From Sediminibacillus halophilus (GTDB lineage Bacteria > Bacillota > Bacilli > Bacillales > Amphibacillaceae): a stretch of 64,000 bases of DNA. The stretch's first letter is position 1. The number at the start of each line of letters is the position of its first letter. Positions 7,886-16,671 of the stretch are shown here, in pieces. The stretch spans positions 1,150,961 through 1,214,960 of the forward strand of contig NZ_FNHF01000001.1 in NCBI RefSeq assembly GCF_900103695.1, read 5' to 3'. Below the pieces are notes generated by a model. That model did not search any database, was not told where the DNA came from, and saw nothing but the letters and a program-made list of their open reading frames with translations. The translations under genes and the position numbers were made by a program.

Positions 7886-8857
7886 ATGATGAGAGGAGAC
7901 CGGCTAATATCGATTTTATTGTTATTGCAATCGTATAATCAGTTGACGGCAAAACAGCTATCCGAAAAGCTGGAAGTTTCAGAACGAACGATTTATCGAG
8001 ACATGGATGCGCTCAGCAGGATAGGTATCCCCGTTATTGCAGAACGTGGCAAGCAAGGCGGATGGTCATTACTTAATAACTATAAAACAAGCCTTACCGG
8101 TTTTAAAGAAACTGAAGTCCATGCCTTGTTTATTTCTTACTCGATACAGTTGCTAGAGGATCTTGGCCTTAAACGTGAAGCTGATGACGCCAGAAACAAA
8201 TTATTCGCATCCCTTCCAGCAGTACAACAAAACAGTGCCAAAGCGGTGTGGAATCGAATCTACATCGATACAAGTAGTTGGAGACAAAAACAAGAAAATG
8301 CAGCTTCATTTTCTGTACTTCAGCAAGCAATCTGGGATACAAAAAAATTAAGGATAGAATACCAGCGTGCAGATGGCAGTGAGGATGAGAGGATAGTAAA
8401 ACCACTAGGATTAGTTGCTAAAGGAAACAAATGGTATTTTATTGCTGGTAAAGAAAATAACGAAATCCGCAGTTATCGAATTTCCAGAATACAAACTGCT
8501 AAACCAATTGATGAAACCTTTATTAGACCTAATAATTTTGACCTTGCTAGTTATTGGGATTCCACTACAAATGCGTTTATCGAGCATTTGCCTGAATATC
8601 CAGTATCGGTAGAGGTAACGAAAAAAATCATGCCCCGGCTGACTTTCACCGGACGTTTTGTCCGGATTCTCGAGGTAAAGGATCCATCACAAGAAGGTTG
8701 GATTCCTGTTGATTTGGTTTTCAATACAGAAGAGGAAGCAGCAGCATATATCTTAGGTTTCGCCAATCAAATCAGGGTCCTCAAACCAAAACGGCTACAT
8801 AGCAAAGTCAGTGATATGGCAAAAGCTACAGCCGCTTTTTATCAACAAAATGACTAG
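7886..8857 (+). CDS. HTH-WYL domain transcriptional regulator (YafY/DeoR-like)
   Basis: 323 residues from the ATG at 7886 (GGAAAG 9 nt upstream; in-frame TTG and GTG at 7877 and 7880 lie too close to that box). N-terminal HTH_11 domain: LTAKQLSEKLEVSERTIYRDMDAL, about residues 19-42. A WYL domain occupies about residues 145-225 (KPLGLVAKGNKWYFIAG), then a C-terminal WCX extension. WYL regulators bind small ligands or nucleic acids through this domain. The divergent SDR gene is its most likely target. Confidence 0.88.
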   Translation: MMRGDRLISILLLLQSYNQLTAKQLSEKLEVSERTIYRDMDALSRIGIPVIAERGKQGGWSLLNNYKTSLTGFKETEVHALFISYSIQLLEDLGLKREADDARNKLFASLPAVQQNSAKAVWNRIYIDTSSWRQKQENAASFSVLQQAIWDTKKLRIEYQRADGSEDERIVKPLGLVAKGNKWYFIAGKENNEIRSYRISRIQTAKPIDETFIRPNNFDLASYWDSTTNAFIEHLPEYPVSVEVTKKIMPRLTFTGRFVRILEVKDPSQEGWIPVDLVFNTEEEAAAYILGFANQIRVLKPKRLHSKVSDMAKATAAFYQQND

Positions 8858-8945
8858 AAAGCCAATGACCAGTATGGCAAAAAGTTGCTCTTAGTGAAAA
8901 AGGACCGTCCTCCAGATTTTAGTTACAGCCCTTTTTTTGACAGAA

Positions 8946-8981
8946 ATGAAAACCAGCACTGTCCCTACAGCTGCTGGTTTA
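8946..8981 (-). terminator. Terminator between convergent genes
   Basis: Stem AACCAGCA / TGCTGGTT with a 13 nt loop. On the minus strand it is followed by TTCATTT, serving the small gene ending at 9007. Confidence 0.7.
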
Positions 8982-9006
8982 AAGTATTATTGGGAATTAT
9001 CTATGC

Positions 9007-9243
9007 TTATTCTATCTCCCATTTCTCCACCTCGGTGGTAGGGACAACTCGAGCACCGAACATGAAGTATGAATTGTCCCCTTCCTGTGCTGTACTATAT
9101 TGATTTATCCGTTTATCTTTTCTGATCGCTTCCAATAAAGTTGGATGGATGAGAATTTTTTTCGGAATAGTCGGCTCTCCAATTTCCGTTTGCTCAGCCC
9201 GCCATATTGAAATGTCTTGTAGCAGATCGTCCAGTTCCATCAT
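9007..9243 (-). CDS. Small hypothetical protein
   Basis: 78 residues (or 77 from the second of two tandem ATGs), with AAGGAGG upstream. The protein is acidic and soluble, with an RKDKRINQYSTAQEGDNSYFMFGARVVPTTEVEKWE stretch in two parts that I cannot assign to a family. It lies 33 nt downstream of the FMN reductase gene stop on the same strand, so the two may be co-transcribed. Confidence 0.6.
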   Translation of the reverse strand: MMELDDLLQDISIWRAEQTEIGEPTIPKKILIHPTLLEAIRKDKRINQYSTAQEGDNSYFMFGARVVPTTEVEKWEIE

Positions 9244-9276
9244 GTTTCCTCCTTATCTTGCTGTCTTTTAATCCAG

Positions 9277-9810
9277 TCAACTGAAATTCTGCTGCAACCT
9301 TACCAGTTCTTCCGCAAATTTCCCGATCCGTTCGGTAACCTCTTCGTCAATGATTTCATTTTCATCATCAAATGAGTCGTTATGGATAAAAACATTATAT
9401 GCCGGTACCAATCCTTTTAAATAAGAAAGAATTGGTTTTAGCTGATATTCGGAGACAAGAAAATGCTTTTCGACCGCTCCAGTAGACACAATTCCGGTAA
9501 CCTTATTCTTAAAGGCATCGACCGGGAAGTGGTCAAGTAAGTTTTTCAATGCTCCGGATATAGACGCCTGGTATATCGGTGTACCTATGACAAGAAAATC
9601 AGCCGCCAGTATCTTATTTACTACATTAAATGTATCTTCATTATAATAGGCAAGCGGCGTTCCGCGGACAAATTCCACCTCATAGTCCTTCAAGTCGATC
9701 ATTTCCGTCTTCACATCTGAATCAACCGATTTTGCTGCTGCCAATACTTTGTTGATGGCTACATGGGTCTTCCAGCCAACCAACGATCCTGATATCCCCA
9801 CTAGCTTCAT
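9277..9810 (-). CDS. NADPH-dependent FMN reductase (SsuE/flavodoxin-like)
   Basis: 177 residues from the ATG at 9810, 8 nt after GGAGGG. The first residues MKLVGISGSL form the FMN phosphate loop, and the mid-chain VIGTPIYQASISGALKNLLD is the family hallmark. Such enzymes supply reduced flavin to two-component monooxygenases or reduce quinones and azo compounds. No sulfonate genes are nearby, so the partner is unknown. Confidence 0.85.
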   Translation of the reverse strand: MKLVGISGSLVGWKTHVAINKVLAAAKSVDSDVKTEMIDLKDYEVEFVRGTPLAYYNEDTFNVVNKILAADFLVIGTPIYQASISGALKNLLDHFPVDAFKNKVTGIVSTGAVEKHFLVSEYQLKPILSYLKGLVPAYNVFIHNDSFDDENEIIDEEVTERIGKFAEELVRLQQNFS

Positions 9811-10125
9811 AGCCGTTCCCTCCTGTATAGATAAGTTCAATCAGCTCTTGTCAATTCCCCAAAACAAACTGTATCTGTTTCCTAATTAATGAGAAGCCTC
9901 TCGATATCTTATTCATTCTTTCTCTATTTGATTTAACCAGCTGTCTGTTCCTTTTTCATTGAACAGAAGATAACAATACACTGAGTACAGTTTACCATTT
10001 TCAGGTTGCTGGAAGCCATTAACAACTTCTTCACAAAAAAGTAACAACCATCTCCCTGCTTAATCAAAGTCAAAAACTGTATGATTCCCTGCTTTTCGGA
10101 CAGGCTAAACCAAGGAGGGATGACA

Positions 10126-10479
10126 ATGGCTCAACACTTTTTATCCATAGAAGAATTCAATCAATTATTACAGCAATGGAATGGCAATGCTATTAAGGTA
10201 ACAAAACAGGAAATCGGGGATTATGATGAGACAGTCCTTCGGTTAAATACCGTTTCCTATGATACAGATACACGAAGAATTGACGACTATCAAGCGAAGC
10301 ATAAGCTGCTGTTAAACGGGGGTGGAACAATGCTCACGGCTGCGGCAAATGCACAGCCGCTTCCAAATCAGGTCTACGAAATTCCAATTGAGGATTCTAC
10401 TTTATTTCAATACGACGATGACCGTTTTTCCTTAACGACCGACCGTGGCAGCTATACCATTGAATTAGTAACTGAATAG
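10126..10479 (+). CDS. Hypothetical soluble protein
   Basis: 117 residues from the ATG at 10126, 7 nt after AAGGAGG; an ATG at 10120 abuts the box and 10081 has none. The C-terminal half is beta-rich (YEIPIEDSTLFQYDDDRF, then SYTIELVTE). The layout resembles small Bacillus proteins of the DUF3219 kind, but similarity is too weak to name it. It is monocistronic with a strong terminator. Confidence 0.65.
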   Translation: MAQHFLSIEEFNQLLQQWNGNAIKVTKQEIGDYDETVLRLNTVSYDTDTRRIDDYQAKHKLLLNGGGTMLTAAANAQPLPNQVYEIPIEDSTLFQYDDDRFSLTTDRGSYTIELVTE

Positions 10480-10496
10480 GGAGAAGTCGTACATAG

Positions 10497-10535
10497 TAAA
10501 AACATGGCACCATTAAATAAGTGCCATGTTTTTTC
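10497..10535. terminator. Bidirectional Rho-independent terminator
   Basis: Stem AAAAACATGGCAC / GTGCCATGTTTTTT with T6 on the plus strand and T5 on the minus strand. It ends both the gene at 10479 and the convergent esterase gene, whose stop codon overlaps its edge. Confidence 0.9.
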
Positions 10536-11364
10536 ATTGGTTGATCCCTTTTTTTAACCAATGTAAAACAAGGTCAAACCACGGTTCACAATATTGATTG
10601 ATCTGCTCTTTGTGTGCCGCCGAGACGGCAGTTCCTAACGAGAGGCCATGCACCCCACTTTCAAAAAAGTGAGCCTCATTTGGGATTCGCTTCTCCTGAA
10701 GGGCGAGCATCAGTTTCATCGAATTTTCCACAGGAACTGCAGCGTCATCCCCTGTATGCCAAATGAATGTTCTTGGCATGTGTTCCGGGATATGTTTGTC
10801 AGGTTGGATTAACCTTTGCTTTGTCGGTTGATGAAAGTCATGCCCGAATAAATCTTTGATTTTTTTCTCTTTTTCCACCTCTTTTGGCCAGCCATAAGTG
10901 AAATTAACGACCGGATAACACAATACCAAATAGGTTACTTGCAGTTTTTCCGGAGAAACGTCCATCAATCCCGCTACCCATTGCTTCTCTGCCGTAAATG
11001 TGAGAGCAAGGTGGCCCCCTGCTGAAAAACCAGTCAATACGATTTGGTCCAAATCGACATACCAATTGTCTGCATTTGTCCGCAGCCATAAGAAAGTTGA
11101 TCCAAGCTGTACATAAGGCTCAGGAAATAAAGAAGTATCAGATGAAATACAAGAATACCTTACAACAATGACATGATACCCCTCTGCAAAAAACTTCATT
11201 GCCACAGGGTCTGCTTCCCTGTCGGAAGTGTGGGTATAGCTTCCTCCTGGGCATACCACGACTATCGGCCGCTTCTCCCCAGTCTTAAATTGAGTAGAAT
11301 CCTCCCATAAATATGCTACTGCGTATGCACCTTCCGTACCGAGTGTCTGTTTTTCGATTCTCAA
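10534..11364 (-). CDS. Alpha/beta hydrolase, carbohydrate esterase-like
   Basis: 276 residues with a TTG start after GGGGAGAG. The oxyanion segment CPGGSYTHTSDREADP and the nucleophile elbow GFSAGGH (Ser near residue 113) match the BD-FAE/acetylxylan esterase group. The acid is probably in HTGDDAAVP (about 202) and the catalytic His in ESGVHGLSLG (about 238). There is no signal peptide, so it acts inside the cell, probably on acetylated sugars or small esters. Confidence 0.85.
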   Translation of the reverse strand: MRIEKQTLGTEGAYAVAYLWEDSTQFKTGEKRPIVVVCPGGSYTHTSDREADPVAMKFFAEGYHVIVVRYSCISSDTSLFPEPYVQLGSTFLWLRTNADNWYVDLDQIVLTGFSAGGHLALTFTAEKQWVAGLMDVSPEKLQVTYLVLCYPVVNFTYGWPKEVEKEKKIKDLFGHDFHQPTKQRLIQPDKHIPEHMPRTFIWHTGDDAAVPVENSMKLMLALQEKRIPNEAHFFESGVHGLSLGTAVSAAHKEQINQYCEPWFDLVLHWLKKGINQ

Positions 11365-11460
11365 TGCTCTCTCCCCTAAGTCAGGAAATAATCCTGCAAA
11401 ATGTACTATCTATTACTAAGATAAAGGATGGGACTCTTTTTTACACGGAATATCATTCGC

Positions 11461-11874
11461 TTATGCTTCTGCTTCTAGTTGCAATACAGCCCCAAAACGT
11501 TGCTGGGCAGTGGTAAAACAAATAAAAGCAATCAATTCACTGATTTCCTTTTCTGAGAACACATCTCGTAATACATTAAATACGGAATCTGGTATTTCTC
11601 CATGCGACTTGGCAAAAACCTCAGCAAATCCTGTTGCGGTAAGCACCCGATCATCCACCATATTCGGGTCCGGTTTTCCTTTTGCTTTACAGTATTGACA
11701 ACCATTTCGCTGAGCCAGTGTTCTTCTCACCTGTTCTTTAAGTTCTTTCGAAAGTTGTCCGTCCTTTTCCAGCGCCTCACCGAGCAATGTCCAACTTTTC
11801 ATTATCCTGGGATTATGTCCCAATAATTGTTGGAAAGGCGTTTCTCCTGTTTTTGACTGATTAATTCTGACCAT
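11461..11874 (-). CDS. Carboxymuconolactone decarboxylase / AhpD-like protein
   Basis: 137 residues, ATG after AAGGAGGG. The core motif NGCQYCKAKG carries the AhpD-type CxxC redox pair, with the helical surroundings (ELKEQVRRTLAQR before, ISELIAFICFTTAQQRFGAV after) expected of the fold. It probably acts as a thiol peroxidase or redox adaptor. It is divergent from an Lrp-type regulator about 120 bp away, the likely controller. Confidence 0.8.
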   Translation of the reverse strand: MVRINQSKTGETPFQQLLGHNPRIMKSWTLLGEALEKDGQLSKELKEQVRRTLAQRNGCQYCKAKGKPDPNMVDDRVLTATGFAEVFAKSHGEIPDSVFNVLRDVFSEKEISELIAFICFTTAQQRFGAVLQLEAEA

Positions 11875-11993
11875 CTCTATCCCTCCTTGTATTATAATGA
11901 TAAGATAATAATCAACTCTATTACATGCACTTTTTAAGGGAAATTTACGATTTTCTTAAAATATAAAACTTTTTGGGAGGATTTATTAAAAAT

Positions 11994-12431
11994 ATGAAAA
12001 TAGATGAGATTGATCTGAAAATAATAGATGAATTACAGAAAAACAGCCGTTTGTCCATGAGCGAACTTGGTAGAAGGGTCAATCTTTCTTCTCCCTCTGT
12101 GACGGAGAGGGTAAGACAAATGGAATCCTTTGGAATCATCCAGCAATATACCCTTCAAGTTGACTATGAAAAGTTGGGCTATCCGATTCAGTGCCTGATA
12201 GAAGCTACCGTCAAAGACGGAAATTATGAAGCCTTTAAACAGAAGATCCAAACGTTCTCTAATGTAGAGTTTTGCTATCGAATCGCCGGCAAAGCATGTT
12301 ATATGCTTAAGCTGCATTTTAAAGATTTATCCCAGGCAGAAGAATTTATTAATACGTTAAGTTCATATGCTGTAACAGTCACTCATTTTATCTTTTCTAA
12401 AGTAGAAACCAATCTATCATTTCATATATAA
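11994..12431 (+). CDS. Lrp/AsnC-family transcriptional regulator
   Basis: 145 residues from the ATG at 11994 (MKIDEIDLKIIDELQ, the standard Lrp opening). The GGGAGG box is 13 nt upstream, which is long. The HTH is MSELGRRVNLSSPSVTERVRQME, residues about 21-43. A RAM ligand-binding domain follows. It is divergent from the AhpD-like gene, which it probably regulates in response to an amino acid or similar ligand. Confidence 0.9.
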   Translation: MKIDEIDLKIIDELQKNSRLSMSELGRRVNLSSPSVTERVRQMESFGIIQQYTLQVDYEKLGYPIQCLIEATVKDGNYEAFKQKIQTFSNVEFCYRIAGKACYMLKLHFKDLSQAEEFINTLSSYAVTVTHFIFSKVETNLSFHI

Positions 12432-12442
12432 AACTAGTAAGA

Positions 12443-12475
12443 CCCCCCCTCCGTCCTCTTAGGCGAAGGGGGGGC
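12443..12475. terminator. G/C-rich hairpin between convergent genes
   Basis: C7-rich arm pairing with a G7 arm with small internal mismatches, between the Lrp gene and the alkaline phosphatase gene. No strong T tract, but no other terminator is visible here. Confidence 0.6.
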
Positions 12476-12486
12476 TGCTTGTTATC

Positions 12487-13842
12487 TCAATTACGTAAAA
12501 AATCGAATAGCTTCTCAGCCGTTTCTGTATTTTCCAGTGAACCAGCAAATTGGTCGGAACCCGGTCCATATGCATAGATATTCACATCGACACCTGTATG
12601 CCCCCCAGTAGTCCAGCCAGTTCCAGATCGCTCGTTAAATATTGCTTCAATGGCATTGTCGATATCCGTCGCCTCTCCGCTTTCGGTTGCTGTTTCCACT
12701 GATTGAATCTCTTCTTCTGCCAAATCTAAATCAATGTACTTATTCAACACCGATCTTACAGGCTCACCATCTACTATTTCCTGTGCCATATAATCCGGAG
12801 TGCGTTTTGCAGCCTTTATTGGCGCCGGATCCCAAACATACGGACCGTTAGCTCCGATAGACAACCCTCCTGTAGAGTGATCAGCAGTGGCAACTACCAA
12901 GGTATGCTTGTCTTTCTTTGCGTATTCGATTGCTGCCTTGAATGCTTTTTCGAAATCTTCCATCTCACTCATAGCCCCGACAACATCATTATCATGGCCG
13001 GCCCAATCAATTTGGCTTCCTTCAACCATAAGGAAAAAACCATCTTTATCCTTGCTAAGGCGATCAAGAGCAGAATTGGTCATTTCGGCTAAAGAGGGGG
13101 TAGAAGCGTTTCGATCAATCATTTTGTCCATTCCTACCGGAGCAAACAAGCCTAAAACTTGATGATGATTATCCTTCAGCAGCTGTTTGCGGTTGGTTAC
13201 ATAACTGTACCCATCCTTTTGAAAGGCCTCCACCAAATCCCTGTCTTCTCGTTCAAAGTAGCTTGTACCCCCACCTAAGAGTACATCCACTTTATGCTGG
13301 TCATTTATTAAATCATCATAGTAGTCATCGGCAATCTGATTATAGTTTTGCCTGGATTCATCGTGCGCACCAAAAGCAGCAGGCGTTGCATGATTGACCT
13401 GGGAAGTTACAACCAAACCTGTTGACTTTCCTTGTTCTTTTGCCTGCTCGAGCACGGTTTTAACATTTTGCTTTTCTGTATCGACGGCAATCGCACCATT
13501 GTATGTCTTTACTCCGCCAGCCATAGATGTTGCAGCTGCTGCCGAATCAGTGATGTTTTCTTCATGGTCGTGTGGATATGTTTTTTGCATGCCAACTAAA
13601 TAGGAATCAAAAGCAGTAGATTCCATCATTGGTGTATTCGAATCATCTTTCAAATAACGGTACATCGTGTTATAGACTGGTCCCATGCCATCCCCTATTA
13701 AAAAAATGACATTTTTTACTTTTGCGGGGTTTTGTTCTTGATTCGCTTCCGATGGAGTATAGAAGGTAAATATGCTTCCCAGCGCTACCCCTGTTATCCC
13801 AAGCGAAACTGTCAGTCTTTTCAACACGCCTTTTCTATTCAT
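12487..13842 (-). CDS. phoA: Alkaline phosphatase (PhoA family), secreted
   Basis: 451 residues with a Sec signal peptide (RKGVLKRLTVSLGITGVALGSIF, in two parts, then the SEA cleavage area near residue 33). VIFLIGDGMG binds the first metal. TDSAAAATSMAGG carries the nucleophilic Ser near residue 100. ADHSTGG and TGGHTGVDV supply further metal-binding Asp and His residues. It releases phosphate from organic esters outside the membrane. B. subtilis homologues (PhoA/PhoB) are PhoP-regulated; I looked for TTAACA-type Pho boxes just upstream and saw none convincing. Confidence 0.92.
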   Translation of the reverse strand: MNRKGVLKRLTVSLGITGVALGSIFTFYTPSEANQEQNPAKVKNVIFLIGDGMGPVYNTMYRYLKDDSNTPMMESTAFDSYLVGMQKTYPHDHEENITDSAAAATSMAGGVKTYNGAIAVDTEKQNVKTVLEQAKEQGKSTGLVVTSQVNHATPAAFGAHDESRQNYNQIADDYYDDLINDQHKVDVLLGGGTSYFEREDRDLVEAFQKDGYSYVTNRKQLLKDNHHQVLGLFAPVGMDKMIDRNASTPSLAEMTNSALDRLSKDKDGFFLMVEGSQIDWAGHDNDVVGAMSEMEDFEKAFKAAIEYAKKDKHTLVVATADHSTGGLSIGANGPYVWDPAPIKAAKRTPDYMAQEIVDGEPVRSVLNKYIDLDLAEEEIQSVETATESGEATDIDNAIEAIFNERSGTGWTTGGHTGVDVNIYAYGPGSDQFAGSLENTETAEKLFDFLRN

Positions 13843-14238
13843 GGTTTTCCCTCCATATGATCAATATGATTTCATCTAATATACTAATCTTATTTTATTA
13901 ATGAAGGATAAATAGAAAGTAAAGAAGGCTAATATGCCTTCGTTTTGATTGAATAGACCTATTTATAGCAACTCCACAGTCCATTTATGGATTATAAGGG
14001 ACTAGAAAACTGGTCTGCTTATTCAGAATGACAGATTTAATAGTAGGAATTAGATATATTTTCCTAAGCAGCAGACTTAACAAAGTTTACATGGAGTTTG
14101 CAAAGGCAAGCGGGCACCAATTGCCCGTCCCACCTTTATAAAGTATTACGTGGAGAGAGATAAAAAATCAATGATAGCATGGAACATATTATCAGAAGAA
14201 TAGGTGTACTTTTTAAAAATGGAGAGGGGTTCATCTGT
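13843..14238. other. Gene-free spacer of about 400 bp
   Basis: Holds the promoter side of the alkaline phosphatase gene and the downstream side of the beta-helix gene. A small hairpin GAAGGC / GCCTTC (about 13924-13941), followed on the minus strand by a T-rich stretch, could end transcripts from the beta-helix gene. A second stem CGGGCA / TGCCCG lies at 14111-14127. No open frame with a ribosome binding site is seen. Confidence 0.5.
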
Positions 14239-15738
14239 TCAAGACTGAGAAGCATTTCTGGGAGGATTCAGAAAATGATTTCCAGTTTGGATAACTTGGT
14301 TACAGGAGGAAGAAATATTTAGCATTGTAGAAGTTAGAAATTCAGGTTTTTCATTGAAATAGTTGTTAGCACTGATTGTTACATAATCGGCCTGATTGAT
14401 AGAAATAGGAAAAGCATCAATGTTTCTGCCGTTGACTCCGTAAATGGTGTTGCCGTGTATAACAGCCATCTTTACATTTTCCGATATCGAAATCCCATTT
14501 TCCTGAATTGATTGAATGGAATTATTTTTAATATCTACTCCATTTAACGGACCTGTTACAACAATCCCATCCCCACCAGTTCGAGTAATCGTGTTATCGT
14601 GGATACTATATCTATTTCCCTTGTTAGTAATAATTGCGGTTCCCTTTATGTTTTTCAATATATTGCTGGTTACTTTCACGGTATCCCCGTATAAGATACT
14701 CACCCCGGAATAGCTGCTTTGGTCTGCTGGATCGGATATAATGTTGCCGCTAATCGAGACATTTTCCAGTATGCCGGTCCTTTCACCAATAATGGCGATA
14801 CCATGATGATATGTTAGCCCTCCAGTAATAATGTTACTTACTATCTCCACGTTTTCACAAGGCTGGCTCGCCCCCGTTTGTTTTCCAAAAATATCCTTGG
14901 TATCCTTTGCATCGCTTAAAGGAGGGGATGCCACCTCTATACCTGCTCCACAATGTAAAAACTGGTTATGATGGACTTGGAGATTCTTCCAACTATACCC
15001 TCGTACTGCCTGCTTCGTAAGACCGTCAAATACATTGCTACTTATCATGATATTTTCATGCCAGACTCCAATAGTGGACGAGTGACTTCCAATTCCACGC
15101 GGCCATACTTGGCTCCCTTCTGTGTTGGAGGAACCGAAATAACAATCGTTGACCCATATGTTTTCACAAGTGGTCTGATCGTAAGCACCGAATGCACTAA
15201 ACACCCCAACAGCCTTCATCAAGTCAATTTGGACGGCCTCCGAAAAAGAGCGACCTCCAGTGTCAATGAACCCTAAAAACCTACAGCCGTTGATCCAAAC
15301 ATTTCGGCAGCCGCAAACCTCTATTGCATGTGCTCCGGCAACGTCCCTTATTTCCATCCGCTGTAAAGTTATATTTTCTCCATGGCCGATTGCAAAACAG
15401 TTATGCATTTTTCGTCGTATTACCCCATTAAAATCCCAAATACCGCCTTCTATCGTGATGTTTGAATGGCCATCATACCCCTCAAACGACTCTTCGGGCC
15501 GACCATTGGTAACCAGGTAACCGTCATGATCCCTCACCAATCTGGCTGAAGGGGCGGCAATAATATGTGTATTGGAAGAGACGTATAAGGTTTTTTCCAA
15601 CCGATACGTCCCCGCAGGGATTATCACTGTTACCCCCTTTTCTGTACATCTTGCTTCATCCAATGCAGCTTGAATTACAACCGCATCCTTTGTCTGTCCG
15701 TCACCAACCGCTCCGTAATGTTCTACGTTAATCCACAT
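14239..15738 (-). CDS. Right-handed beta-helix protein (pectate lyase superfamily)
   Basis: 499 residues from the ATG at 15738, 5 nt after AGGAGG. The N-terminal WINVEHYGAVGDGQTKD is the Pectate_lyase_3 cap found in polygalacturonase-like and tail-spike-like beta-helices. The body is a run of coils with NxITI/VxISGN patterns. There is no signal peptide, so despite the fold it may be cytoplasmic or exported another way. No other pectin or glycan genes are beside it. Substrate and catalytic residues cannot be assigned. Confidence 0.8.
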   Translation of the reverse strand: MWINVEHYGAVGDGQTKDAVVIQAALDEARCTEKGVTVIIPAGTYRLEKTLYVSSNTHIIAAPSARLVRDHDGYLVTNGRPEESFEGYDGHSNITIEGGIWDFNGVIRRKMHNCFAIGHGENITLQRMEIRDVAGAHAIEVCGCRNVWINGCRFLGFIDTGGRSFSEAVQIDLMKAVGVFSAFGAYDQTTCENIWVNDCYFGSSNTEGSQVWPRGIGSHSSTIGVWHENIMISSNVFDGLTKQAVRGYSWKNLQVHHNQFLHCGAGIEVASPPLSDAKDTKDIFGKQTGASQPCENVEIVSNIITGGLTYHHGIAIIGERTGILENVSISGNIISDPADQSSYSGVSILYGDTVKVTSNILKNIKGTAIITNKGNRYSIHDNTITRTGGDGIVVTGPLNGVDIKNNSIQSIQENGISISENVKMAVIHGNTIYGVNGRNIDAFPISINQADYVTISANNYFNEKPEFLTSTMLNISSSCNQVIQTGNHFLNPPRNASQS

Positions 15739-15971
15739 ATCTCTCCTCCTTTCCATCACCCCGGTTAACGAGCTGTATCATTGCATCGGCGTATACGCAA
15801 AAACGATTTTTTCTTAAATACTATTTGAGTATTCTGCGTAATATACTAGAAATAATATGGTGGGATGAAGATAAGAGAAGTGTGAAAGGGAATGAATGCA
15901 GGAGTACTTCTTTATCCTGTTGATTTAGCAATACAAAGCATGGATTAAACACCAGGAGAAAAGAGTACATA

Positions 15972-16018
15972 CAAATAAACCGAGCGAATCCGATCAGCAT
16001 TTAGCGTTCGTTCGGTTA
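15972..16018 (-). terminator. Terminator of the DUF305 gene
   Basis: Minus strand: AACCGAACGAA pairing with TTCGCTCGGTT (one mismatch) around an 18 nt loop, followed by TATTTGT. It lies 17 nt after the stop at 16035. Confidence 0.7.
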
Positions 16019-16034
16019 TTAGTTTGGTGGCTAT

Positions 16035-16487
16035 TCATTCCTCATTCTTAAGATCATCTATCAACTTTTTCATCTCGCTTATTTCTCTGCGTTGTGCCTT
16101 GATGATTTCATCGGCAAGCTTTCGGACTCTCGGATCTGTTATTTGAGCACGTTCACTTGTCAGTATGGCAATAGAATGGTGTGGGATCATTGCCTCCATA
16201 TAATCTGTATCATCGACCAAGGTTTGGCTGCGGAGCAGGAATAAAGATAAGAAAAACACTATAATACTTCCCGCTGCGATACCGAGGTTAGCTTTTCTGT
16301 TCTTGAGCATGCGAAACATAAAAAGCAGCATAATCATCGTCATGGCTGCCCCCATCATGGTTGCCATATACACCCTTGTCTCACTGAAAAAAACATGATT
16401 CAAACGATAAGTACTAAAATACTTGAAGATAAACATGACAATAGTGGAAGTTAACACCATGCCGGCAAATCGTATATATGGTTTCAT
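16035..16487 (-). CDS. DUF305 domain membrane protein
   Basis: 150 residues, ATG after AAGGAGTGAC. Three membrane helices fill residues 1-90. The C-terminal part YMEAMIPHHSIAI followed by RVRKLADEIIKAQRREI is DUF305, a ferritin-like four-helix remnant often found near copper-handling genes. The MIPHH pair and spaced Met residues could bind metal. Nearby genes give no hint about the metal. Function is inferred at domain level only. Confidence 0.8.
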   Translation of the reverse strand: MKPYIRFAGMVLTSTIVMFIFKYFSTYRLNHVFFSETRVYMATMMGAAMTMIMLLFMFRMLKNRKANLGIAAGSIIVFFLSLFLLRSQTLVDDTDYMEAMIPHHSIAILTSERAQITDPRVRKLADEIIKAQRREISEMKKLIDDLKNEE

Positions 16488-16615
16488 CTTTTGTCACTCC
16501 TTAAACTGCTTTATCAGAAGAAATACCCTGCCTCTTCATTGATAAAACAACCTTCGAAGCTTTCCACCCTCCCATTTTTAGCGATATCGCCTTCATTTAT
16601 CGATAGATAATCCCG

Positions 16616-16640
16616 GTTTATTGATTATTTAACTGGGAAC
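16616..16640 (+). promoter_or_regulatory. Possible SigB-type promoter for the lipoprotein gene
   Basis: GTTTAT at 16616-16621, 13 nt, then GGGAAC at 16635-16640. Against GTTTAA-N12-14-GGGTAT this is 5/6 and 4/6, about 30 nt before the start codon. Suggestive only. Confidence 0.35.
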
Positions 16641-16671
16641 ACTACAAAAAAAAGCAAAGAAGGAATTAAAA

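Noticed and set aside
13843-13900. Pho box upstream of the alkaline phosphatase gene
   Set aside because: No pair of TT(A/T)ACA repeats with 5 nt spacing is visible near the start; the only TTAACA-like words lie about 240 bp away and are not in phase.
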